Source of the DNA: Mytilus trossulus
Taxonomy: Eukaryota; Mollusca; Bivalvia; Mytilida; Mytilidae
Length of the DNA stretch: 64,000 bases
Assembly (NCBI RefSeq): GCF_036588685.1
Contig: NC_086373.1
Coordinates: 4,712,001 to 4,776,000, forward strand
Direction: 5' to 3'
The notes under the pieces were generated by a model, which did not search any database, was not told the origin of the DNA, and saw only the letters and a list, made by a program, of their open reading frames with translations. Shown in pieces: positions 57,537 to 64,000 of the stretch. A program made the translations under genes and the position numbers. Each line of letters begins with the position of its first letter. The first letter of the stretch is position 1.

Positions 57537-57601
57537 ATAAGTTTTTCATGGAGACCATCAATAAATCGTTCTATCACAGTAATGTCTTCTGAATCAGACA
57601 T
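57521..57601 (-). CDS. Upstream ORF overlapping the start of LINE ORF1
   Basis: ATG at 57601 opens a 26-codon frame (MSDSEDITVIERFIDGLHEK onward) ending at 57521, 16 bp inside ORF1 in another frame. It could reduce ORF1 translation, or could be the real ORF1 N-terminus cut off by a one-base shift. Its composition (acidic, MSDSED) resembles a natural N-terminus. Confidence 0.35.
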   Translation of the reverse strand: MSDSEDITVIERFIDGLHEKLICPKI

Positions 57602-57657
57602 ACTTAAATTACCAAACTACTACTCCCTATTGGAGAAGAAGCGTGACTAAATATATA

Positions 57658-57688
<31 letters not shown>

Positions 57689-57690
57689 TA

Positions 57691-57874
57691 GTAGAAAATT
57701 TTCTGAACCTAAGTTTACACAACCTGTATATAAATATCTTAATGTAATATCTAAATAAATAGCTGAAATATCTGAAATATCAATGCCTGTACATAAAGTA
57801 AGAAACTAAGTTTACATATAAATAACAATCAGTGCTCAGTAACTAAATGCATGTGTGTGACACCATTGGACTCA
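57691..57874. other. Junction sequence between LINE and H1
   Basis: AT-rich; TAAGTTTACA occurs twice (57712 and 57809 regions). It replaces the sequence that normally follows H1 in the array. Confidence 0.4.
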
Positions 57875-58471
57875 CTACCAATGAGTAGCTGCAGCCTTTG
57901 TCTTCTTGGGAGATTTTGTGGCTTTCTTTGCAGATTTGGCAGCAGGTTTTGCAGCAGGTTTCTTTGCAGCTGGCTTCTTTGCTTTTGGTTTAGCTGCTTT
58001 CTTTTCACCTGCTGATTTCTTTTCACCTGCTGGTTTCTTTGCTGCAGGTTTCTTTGCGGCAGTCTTTTTGGTAGGTGTCTTTGCCTTCTTTGGCTTGGCT
58101 GCTTTAGGTTTAACTACTTTCTTTGCTGGTTTCTTAGCTGGTTTAGCTACTTCCCCAATCTTAAAGCTTCCAGAAGCGCCGGTACCCTTCGACTGTTTCA
58201 AGCTATTGCTCTTCACTCCTGATTTCAGAGCTAACTTCAAGTGAGTGTTGACTGTTTTTGCATCGCTACCAACGCTGAAGTTTGCTAAGATATACTTGAG
58301 GATGGCTTGACGGCTGGAGCCTCCACGCTCTTTCAAAGCAGATATAGCCTTTCCGACCATCTCGCTGTATTTTGGATGAGTAGCTACTTTCTTTGGTTTA
58401 GCTGCAGCTTTCTTCTTTGGTGACTTAGCTGGGGTCTTTACTACTGGTGCTGTTGCTGGTGCGTCAGACAT
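57875..58471 (-). CDS. Histone H1, array-edge copy with altered last residues
   Basis: Identical to the regular array H1 for 195 of 206 residues: N-tail with TPAKSPKKK, winged helix (about 32-106), and a Lys/Ala/Pro tail with GEKK and SPKKTKAAA elements. Then KPKKAKTPKKK is replaced by THW and a stop. The break at about 57890 also removes the histone mRNA 3' stem-loop seen at 60795-60810. The globular domain and nearly all of the tail remain, so a functional protein is possible if another 3' end is used. Its upstream region carries the 631-bp segment, which brings a TATATAT motif (58534-58540) about 65 bp ahead of the start codon. Confidence 0.85.
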   Translation of the reverse strand: MSDAPATAPVVKTPAKSPKKKAAAKPKKVATHPKYSEMVGKAISALKERGGSSRQAILKYILANFSVGSDAKTVNTHLKLALKSGVKSNSLKQSKGTGASGSFKIGEVAKPAKKPAKKVVKPKAAKPKKAKTPTKKTAAKKPAAKKPAGEKKSAGEKKAAKPKAKKPAAKKPAAKPAAKSAKKATKSPKKTKAAATHW

Positions 58472-58522
58472 TTTGCGGCTTTGGTTGTTGAACGATGTGT
58501 GCGAATGAACGACAGATTACAA

Positions 58523-59164
58523 TGATATGCAAATATATATGGAAGTGTTTAACGACCTTGACTGGCTTTTCAGCCCTCGCACGGTCGGCTCGGTACCCGA
58601 AGGCGATTGGTGAGCGTTTGAATATTTTGTGCCGTGGGTCAGGAACAGGTAGCAAAGGACGCCGAATGGAGGCCGCCATCTTGGTTTTGGTGAGTTGTTT
58701 TTTACTTTTTTACTATTTTGTTGTTTTCTCTACTTCACAACGGCTGCTTTCAGGGCCAGTTTGGTCAGCTTGGCAGCCCGCTAACCTCGATGATGGAGTA
58801 CTGGTAGATGATCTCGGACGTAGTTCAGAAGATGACAGGAAGCGTTATCAGGACCAAAGCCGTGAGGCAGTGAAATGAAGGTCGTATCACCCAACAGCCT
58901 AGGATACAGCCCTCGGACGTTAATCGGCATGACACTCCCCATAATAGACAATGGTTTTGGAGGCATGTTAACGCGGGTACGCCAACTACTACGTCTCTCT
59001 GTACGGCATGGATTGGTTTCTGTCATCTTAAGTAGTAAGTCGTTGAACATCTAACTGTAAACCCTCATCGAAGATAGCGGGTAAAGGAGAGCTGACCCAG
59101 CACGTCCGTTCAGCTGTAAGGACTGAGACGTGACTGAATGAATGGATTGATTGTGATATGCAAA
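58523..59164 (+). other. 631-bp segment present only in the first unit, between 11-bp direct repeats
   Basis: TGATATGCAAA occurs at 58523-58533 and 59154-59164; in the other units only one copy exists and the 631 bp are absent. The segment is GC-richer than its surroundings. It has CCAAT-type ATTGG (58607-58611) and GCCGCCATCTT, a reversed YY1-type motif (58672-58682), an ATG and a GTGAGT donor, later TGCTTTCAG acceptor-like sequence (58745-58753), and ends in TGAATGAATGGATTGATTG. Either a retroposed insertion with target duplication, or the ancestral state from which the other units lost sequence by recombination between the 11-bp repeats. Confidence 0.75.
58666..58689 (+). CDS. Possible first coding exon, divergent from H1
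   Basis: ATG followed by seven codons (MEAAILVL) and a strong donor (TTTTG/GTGAGT), overlapping the YY1-type motif as in many TATA-less promoters just after the transcription start. Phase 0. It could join in frame to the exon at 59557-59712, or to 58754 onward (GQFGQLGSPLT, then a stop after 18 codons). No transcript evidence. Confidence 0.3.
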
Positions 59165-59556
59165 ATTCACTGACAGTGTGTAATTATCAAACTAACGCGG
59201 ACCTCGACGAGAGCACCCTTAAACTTTCATGACAATCTAATTCAAACAGATCGACAAGAAAATCTGTGTGCTTGTTCGACAAGTTTTAATCATTTGTTTC
59301 AAATAAATTGTACTTTTTGTTATATAACTGATACACGAAAATTTTCAGCAGGAATTTATCTTTCAGAATATGTCATAAGAATTAAACAAAATACCACGAG
59401 TGAAGAAATATTTACGATTAATGTACAACTTGTCAATTTCACTCGTGCGATTCTTCATCAGAAAACGTGTTGTATTATTTCACAAAAACTAGATTGTGCC
59501 GTAAAAATGATATAAATTTGTAGTAAAATCATTTCTTTATATGTTTTTGCTTTCAG

Positions 59557-59712
59557 ATATACACAGAAATAAAGAGACTTCCCAGAAATTTAGATTTTGC
59601 CTTCGATATGAAAGCACACAAAGATGGCAAACTTCGAAACCGGGACTTCCTTGACCGAGATGAAAGACGTTTCAAATATTCGAAGTTTTTACTGGAACTT
59701 TACAAACTATAA
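59557..59712 (+). CDS. Exon-like segment of 51 codons (first unit)
   Basis: Preceded by a good polypyrimidine tract and acceptor (TTTTTGCTTTCAG, AG at 59555-59556). Encodes IYTEIKRLPRNLDFAFDMKA, then DGKLRNRDFLDRDERRF and KFLLELYKL before TAA. Charged, helical-looking and clearly protein-like. It could be the last exon of a gene transcribed away from H1. I do not recognise the family. Confidence 0.45.
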   Translation: MYTEIKRLPRNLDFAFDMKAHKDGKLRNRDFLDRDERRFKYSKFLLELYKL

Positions 59713-60130
59713 TTATTATTTATTGTTTATTATTTGTTTTTGCTATAATGAATTTTTGCTAATTAGAATCCTTTCAGAAAAAATGTGAATCATATAAGCC
59801 CTGGTCAAAAAGAAAGAGGCGATTTCAAATGACGACAAATGGCGGATACCATATTATCACAGACGACCTTTCAAAGACCTAATTTAAAAATATATATATA
59901 TAGCCACATGCATGTGGAAGGAGTGTATAACTTGACGTGCATGTATTTCACTTAAAAATATTTCAACATGCAGATGGGTATTGAAAACTAAATAAATTTA
60001 TGAATGATTTATTTTCTGTTTTCTTCATTGATAGCTAAATACAATGAATACTTACATCCAAATAAATTAGTAAAAAAAATATATTGAACCATTATGTTTG
60101 GTGGGAATACAAAGTTATACGTAAAAAAAT

Positions 60131-60248
60131 GTCTACAACACCCGGTATTCCCAGGCGGTCACCCATCCAAGTACTAACCGGGCTCGACGTTGCTTAACTT
60201 CGGTGATCGGACGAGAACCGGTGTTTTCAACGTGATATGGTCGTAGAC
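60131..60248 (-). rRNA. 5S ribosomal RNA
   Basis: 118 nt from GTCTACGACCATATCACG to GGTGTTGTAGAC, with ends that pair as helix I. The internal control region is present (AGTTAAGCAACGTCGAGCCC and TACTTGGATGGGTGACCGCC). Upstream at 60271-60276 is a TATA-like TATATA at about -25, and the gene is followed on its strand by a run of seven T (pol III terminator). Intact, presumably transcribed. Confidence 0.96.
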
Positions 60249-60270
60249 ACAGAAGTGTTAAAATTTTTGA

Positions 60271-60276
60271 TATATA
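60271..60276 (-). promoter_or_regulatory. TATA-like box of a 5S gene
   Basis: TATATA about 23-28 bp upstream of the 5S start, within a flank shared by all four 5S copies; the equivalents are 60532-60537, 62633-62638 and 62894-62899. Confidence 0.55.
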
Positions 60277-60391
60277 AGGTTAGGTAGTAGCGTTTTGGCA
60301 AAAATTTATATATAAAAAAAATTTTCAGAAGCAAAATTTTACACTAATTATATGTTTGATAGAAATGCAAAATTATAAGAACACAAAAAAT

Positions 60392-60509
60392 GTCTACAAC
60401 ACCCGGTATTCCCAGGCGGTCACCCATCCAAGTACTAACCGGGCTCGACGTTGCTTAACTTCGGTGATCGGACGAGAACCGGTGTTTTCAACGTGATATG
60501 GTCGTAGAC
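60392..60509 (-). rRNA. 5S ribosomal RNA
   Basis: Identical in sequence to the neighbouring gene at 60131, 261 bp away. Its flank also matches over about 30 bp upstream, with the TATA-like box at 60532-60537. Downstream T-run of six. Confidence 0.96.
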
Positions 60510-60794
60510 ACAGAAGTATTAAAATTTTTGATATATAAAGTTAGGAAGTAGCAATTTTGAACTGATCAAGAATTTGTATAAAAAAAGATTTTTTTTCCAG
60601 GTTTAAGATAGCAAAACTAAATATTTACTGCACGATCCAGAGTGGAAGATAGTAAAACTTAGCAAGTTCACATGGACTTTACAGTAGAAATAAATTGCAG
60701 AGAAGAAAGAGAGATTTAGAAAATGGGACAAGCTATATTTTATTTGTGACTAATACCATGCAACAATTTCAGATTCTTTTTGAAAAATTTTGGT

Positions 60795-60810
60795 AGCCCT
60801 TAAAAGGGCT
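60795..60810 (-). terminator. Histone mRNA 3' stem-loop of H1
   Basis: AGCCCTTTTAAGGGCT on the minus strand: a six-pair stem and TTTA-type loop, preceded by AAC and followed by ACCAAAA, the layout of replication-dependent histone 3' ends. It lies 34 bp after the H1 stop codon. Confidence 0.88.
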
Positions 60811-60843
60811 GTTTAAGCTTTAAAAGCATCATGCTTCCTTCAT

Positions 60844-61464
60844 TTACTTCTTCTTTGGTGTCTTTGCCTTCTTTGGTTTAGCTGCAGCCTTTGTCTTCTT
60901 GGGAGATTTTGTGGCTTTCTTTGCAGATTTGGCAGCAGGTTTTGCAGCAGGTTTCTTTGCAGCTGGCTTCTTTGCTTTTGGTTTAGCTGCTTTCTTTTCA
61001 CCTGCTGATTTCTTTTCACCTGCTGGTTTCTTTGCTGCAGGTTTCTTTGCGGCAGTCTTTTTGGTAGGTGTCTTTGCCTTCTTTGGCTTGGCTGCTTTAG
61101 GTTTAACTACTTTCTTTGCTGGTTTCTTAGCTGGTTTAGCTACTTCCCCAATCTTAAAGCTTCCAGAAGCGCCGGTACCCTTCGACTGTTTCAAGCTATT
61201 GCTCTTCACTCCTGATTTCAGAGCTAACTTCAAGTGAGTGTTGACTGTTTTTGCATCGCTACCAACGCTGAAGTTTGCTAAGATATACTTGAGGATGGCT
61301 TGACGGCTGGAGCCTCCACGCTCTTTCAAAGCAGATATAGCCTTTCCGACCATCTCGCTGTATTTTGGATGAGTAGCTACTTTCTTTGGTTTAGCTGCAG
61401 CTTTCTTCTTTGGTGACTTAGCTGGGGTCTTTACTACTGGTGCTGTTGCTGGTGCGTCAGACAT
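60844..61464 (-). CDS. Histone H1 (complete, 206 aa)
   Basis: Complete linker histone: N-tail with TPAKSPKKK, globular winged-helix domain (about residues 32-106, with KERGGSSRQAILKYIL and GTGASGSFKI), and a Lys/Ala/Pro-rich tail of about 100 residues ending KAKTPKKK. SPKK/TPAK-type sites are possible kinase targets. Intronless, with the 3' stem-loop at 60795-60810, so a replication-dependent type. The 5' flank has TTTGCATAT (octamer-like) about 65 bp upstream. The identical reading frame at 63206-63826 shows recent duplication. Solitary H1 tandem repeats apart from core histones are established in mussels. Confidence 0.97.
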   Translation of the reverse strand: MSDAPATAPVVKTPAKSPKKKAAAKPKKVATHPKYSEMVGKAISALKERGGSSRQAILKYILANFSVGSDAKTVNTHLKLALKSGVKSNSLKQSKGTGASGSFKIGEVAKPAKKPAKKVVKPKAAKPKKAKTPTKKTAAKKPAAKKPAGEKKSAGEKKAAKPKAKKPAAKKPAAKPAAKSAKKATKSPKKTKAAAKPKKAKTPKKK

Positions 61465-61918
61465 TTTGCGGCTTTGGTTGTTGAACGATGTGTGCGAATG
61501 AACGACAGATTACAATGATATGCAAAATTCACTGACAGTGTGTAATTATCAAACTAACGCGGACCTCGACGAGAGCACCCTTAAACTTTCATGACAATCT
61601 AATTCAAACAGATCGACAAGAAAATCTGTGTGCTTGTTCGACAAGTTTTAATCATTTGTTTCAAATAAATTGTACTTTTTGTTATATAACTGATACACGA
61701 AAATTTTCAGCAGGAATTTATCTTTCAGAATATGTCATAAGAATTAAACAAAATACCACGAGTGAAGAAATATTTACGATTAATGTACAACTTGTCAATT
61801 TCACTCGTGCGATTCTTCATCAGAAAACGTGTTGTATTATTTCACAAAAACTAGATTGTGCCGTAAAAATGATATAAATTTGTAGTAAAATCATTTCTTT
61901 ATATGTTTTTGCTTTCAG

Positions 61919-62074
61919 ATATACACAGAAATAAAGAGACTTCCCAGAAATTTAGATTTTGCCTTCGATATGAAAGCACACAAAGATGGCAAACTTCGAA
62001 ACCGGGACTTCCTTGACCGAGATGAAAGACGTTTCAAATATTCGAAGTTTTTACTGGAACTTTACAAACTATAA
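61919..62074 (+). CDS. Exon-like segment of 51 codons (second unit)
   Basis: Same sequence and acceptor as at 59557-59712, but here the upstream 631-bp segment with the possible first exon is missing. If the exon belongs to a gene, this copy is orphaned. Confidence 0.4.
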   Translation: MYTEIKRLPRNLDFAFDMKAHKDGKLRNRDFLDRDERRFKYSKFLLELYKL

Positions 62075-62492
62075 TTATTATTTATTGTTTATTATTTGTT
62101 TTTGCTATAATGAATTTTTGCTAATTAGAATCCTTTCAGAAAAAATGTGAATCATATAAGCCCTGGTCAAAAAGAAAGAGGCGATTTCAAATGACGACAA
62201 ATGGCGGATACCATATTATCACAGACGACCTTTCAAAGACCTAATTTAAAAATATATATATATAGCCACATGCATGTGGAAGGAGTGTATAACTTGACGT
62301 GCATGTATTTCACTTAAAAATATTTCAACATGCAGATGGGTATTGAAAACTAAATAAATTTATGAATGATTTATTTTCTGTTTTCTTCATTGATAGCTAA
62401 ATACAATGAATACTTACATCCAAATAAATTAGTAAAAAAAATATATTGAACCATTATGTTTGGTGGGAATACAAAGTTATACGTAAAAAAAT

Positions 62493-62610
62493 GTCTACAA
62501 CACCCGGTATTCCCAGGCGGTCACCCATCCAAGTACTAACCGGGCTCGACGTTGCTTAACTTCGGTGATCGGACGAGAACCGGTGTTTTCAACGTGATAT
62601 GGTCGTAGAC
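62493..62610 (-). rRNA. 5S ribosomal RNA
   Basis: Exact counterpart of 60131-60248 in the next unit, with TATA-like box 62633-62638 and T-run terminator. Confidence 0.96.
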
Positions 62611-62753
62611 ACAGAAGTGTTAAAATTTTTGATATATAAGGTTAGGTAGTAGCGTTTTGGCAAAAATTTATATATAAAAAAAATTTTCAGAAGCAAAATT
62701 TTACACTAATTATATGTTTGATAGAAATGCAAAATTATAAGAACACAAAAAAT

Positions 62754-62871
62754 GTCTACAACACCCGGTATTCCCAGGCGGTCACCCATCCAAGTACTAA
62801 CCGGGCTCGACGTTGCTTAACTTCGGTGATCGGACGAGAACCGGTGTTTTCAACGTGATATGGTCGTAGAC
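62754..62871 (-). rRNA. 5S ribosomal RNA
   Basis: Exact counterpart of 60392-60509, with TATA-like box 62894-62899 and T-run terminator. Confidence 0.96.
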
Positions 62872-63156
62872 ACAGAAGTATTAAAATTTTTGATATATAA
62901 AGTTAGGAAGTAGCAATTTTGAACTGATCAAGAATTTGTATAAAAAAAGATTTTTTTTCCAGGTTTAAGATAGCAAAACTAAATATTTACTGCACGATCC
63001 AGAGTGGAAGATAGTAAAACTTAGCAAGTTCACATGGACTTTACAGTAGAAATAAATTGCAGAGAAGAAAGAGAGATTTAGAAAATGGGACAAGCTATAT
63101 TTTATTTGTGACTAATACCATGCAACAATTTCAGATTCTTTTTGAAAAATTTTGGT

Positions 63157-63172
63157 AGCCCTTAAAAGGGCT
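63157..63172 (-). terminator. Histone mRNA 3' stem-loop of H1
   Basis: Same AGCCCTTTTAAGGGCT as at 60795-60810, 34 bp after the stop of the H1 at 63206. Confidence 0.88.
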
Positions 63173-63205
63173 GTTTAAGCTTTAAAAGCATCATGCTTCC
63201 TTCAT

Positions 63206-63826
63206 TTACTTCTTCTTTGGTGTCTTTGCCTTCTTTGGTTTAGCTGCAGCCTTTGTCTTCTTGGGAGATTTTGTGGCTTTCTTTGCAGATTTGGCAGCAG
63301 GTTTTGCAGCAGGTTTCTTTGCAGCTGGCTTCTTTGCTTTTGGTTTAGCTGCTTTCTTTTCACCTGCTGATTTCTTTTCACCTGCTGGTTTCTTTGCTGC
63401 AGGTTTCTTTGCGGCAGTCTTTTTGGTAGGTGTCTTTGCCTTCTTTGGCTTGGCTGCTTTAGGTTTAACTACTTTCTTTGCTGGTTTCTTAGCTGGTTTA
63501 GCTACTTCCCCAATCTTAAAGCTTCCAGAAGCGCCGGTACCCTTCGACTGTTTCAAGCTATTGCTCTTCACTCCTGATTTCAGAGCTAACTTCAAGTGAG
63601 TGTTGACTGTTTTTGCATCGCTACCAACGCTGAAGTTTGCTAAGATATACTTGAGGATGGCTTGACGGCTGGAGCCTCCACGCTCTTTCAAAGCAGATAT
63701 AGCCTTTCCGACCATCTCGCTGTATTTTGGATGAGTAGCTACTTTCTTTGGTTTAGCTGCAGCTTTCTTCTTTGGTGACTTAGCTGGGGTCTTTACTACT
63801 GGTGCTGTTGCTGGTGCGTCAGACAT
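63206..63826 (-). CDS. Histone H1 (complete, 206 aa)
   Basis: Protein identical to the H1 at 60844-61464: N-tail, winged-helix domain at about 32-106, and a long Lys/Ala/Pro tail. Has its own stem-loop at 63157-63172 and the single-copy TGATATGCAAA flank. The near-perfect identity of the two units, coding and non-coding, indicates recent amplification or gene conversion. Confidence 0.97.
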   Translation of the reverse strand: MSDAPATAPVVKTPAKSPKKKAAAKPKKVATHPKYSEMVGKAISALKERGGSSRQAILKYILANFSVGSDAKTVNTHLKLALKSGVKSNSLKQSKGTGASGSFKIGEVAKPAKKPAKKVVKPKAAKPKKAKTPTKKTAAKKPAAKKPAGEKKSAGEKKAAKPKAKKPAAKKPAAKPAAKSAKKATKSPKKTKAAAKPKKAKTPKKK

Positions 63827-64000
63827 TTTGCGGCTTTGGTTGTTGAACGATGTGTGCGAATGAACGACAGATTACAATGATATGCAAAATTCACTGACAG
63901 TGTGTAATTATCAAACTAACGCGGACCTCGACGAGAGCACCCTTAAACTTTCATGACAATCTAATTCAAACAGATCGACAAGAAAATCTGTGTGCTTGTT

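Larger units (their letters stand above)
52376..57690 (-). mobile_element. APE-type non-LTR retrotransposon (LINE), apparently full length
   Basis: Two intact ORFs (gag-like ORF1; ORF2 with endonuclease, RT and RNase H), a ~100-bp 3' UTR and a 24-nt poly(A) tail (T run at 52379-52402 on the plus strand). Presence of RNase H after the RT and a three-knuckle ORF1 points to the I/Nimb-like side of the APE LINEs; the exact clade is not determined. The element lies between two 3'-broken H1 genes. The 5' end is only approximate and abuts an A-run at 57661-57689; no convincing target duplication was found. Confidence 0.85.
61465..63826 (-). repeat. H1-5S tandem unit, 2,362 bp
   Basis: All landmarks (H1 start and stop, stem-loop, both 5S genes, exon-like segment) recur at an offset of exactly 2,362 bp; 63827-64000 starts a further unit. 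The first unit (58472-61464) is 2,993 bp because of the 631-bp segment. The unit order on the minus strand is H1, stem-loop, 5S, 5S. Non-coding parts include an inverted CACGAGTGAA / TTCACTCGTG pair around 61756-61808. Confidence 0.93.

Noticed and set aside
52361-57701. AAATTTTCT on both sides of the LINE as target duplication
   Set aside because: The left copy is not directly adjacent to the A tail and the word is low-complexity; a chance match is likely.
60899-61237. 112-codon open frame antisense to H1 (also at 57906 and 63261)
   Set aside because: Ala/Phe/Gly-rich translation is the mirror of the Lys/Ala codons of the H1 tail; no independent evidence.
61656-61877. 73-codon frame in the H1-5S spacer (also 59294-59515)
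   Set aside because: Begins with TTG, overlaps an inverted repeat, and shows no domain.

Overview
The window is AT-rich, intron-rich eukaryotic DNA packed with repeats, and almost certainly comes from a mytilid bivalve (a Mytilus-type mussel). The evidence is: (1) tandem solitary histone H1 genes linked to 5S rRNA genes, an arrangement known from mussels; (2) tandem 354-358 bp repeats carrying hammerhead ribozymes of the bivalve retrozyme type; (3) several dispersed repeats that I recognise as common in bivalve genomes. The species is an inference; the H1, 5S and ribozyme calls are read directly from the sequence.

Layout. 0.7-2.4 kb: five-unit retrozyme array. 2.4-11.6 kb: AT-rich repeats, foldback elements and a nested palindrome, with no convincing gene. 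11.9-13.4 kb (minus): one host gene of the GEX1/Kar5/Brambleberry nuclear-fusion family. 13.7-18.3 kb: Penelope-like reverse transcriptase (RT) relics and dispersed repeats. 18.27-22.34 kb: a 4.1 kb decayed DNA transposon with terminal inverted repeats, sitting in a dispersed repeat. 22.4-30.2 kb: repeats and a LINE 3' relic. 30.25-33.8 kb: 2.8 near-identical copies of a 1,277 bp unit. 35.1-36.1 kb: a foldback element built of about two dozen small palindromes. 38.7-42 kb: a broken tyrosine-recombinase element with local duplications. 43.9-45.2 kb: two nested inverted-repeat elements. 45.4-47.3 kb: a Penelope-like RT relic split by a four-ribozyme retrozyme array. 48.1-50.6 kb: more retrozyme and Penelope-like relics.

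50.9-64 kb is the edge of an H1/5S cluster, all on the minus strand. A diverged H1 with a replaced tail (50.9-51.4 kb) is followed by an apparently intact APE-type LINE with two ORFs (52.4-57.7 kb), a second H1 with a lost 3' end (57.9-58.5 kb), and then regular 2,362 bp units. Each unit has H1, a histone 3' stem-loop, two identical 5S genes with TATA-like boxes and T-run terminators, and an opposite-strand exon-like segment of 51 codons. The first unit carries 631 extra bp between 11-bp direct repeats, including a YY1-like promoter motif, an ATG and a splice donor.

The most interesting signals are the hammerhead retrozymes, with intact, decaying and truncated ribozymes side by side, a shared 3' boundary and insertion inside a Penelope-like RT; the orphan exon co-amplified in the H1/5S repeat; and the palindromic foldback element at 35-36 kb. 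No CRISPR, tRNA or prokaryotic feature was seen.
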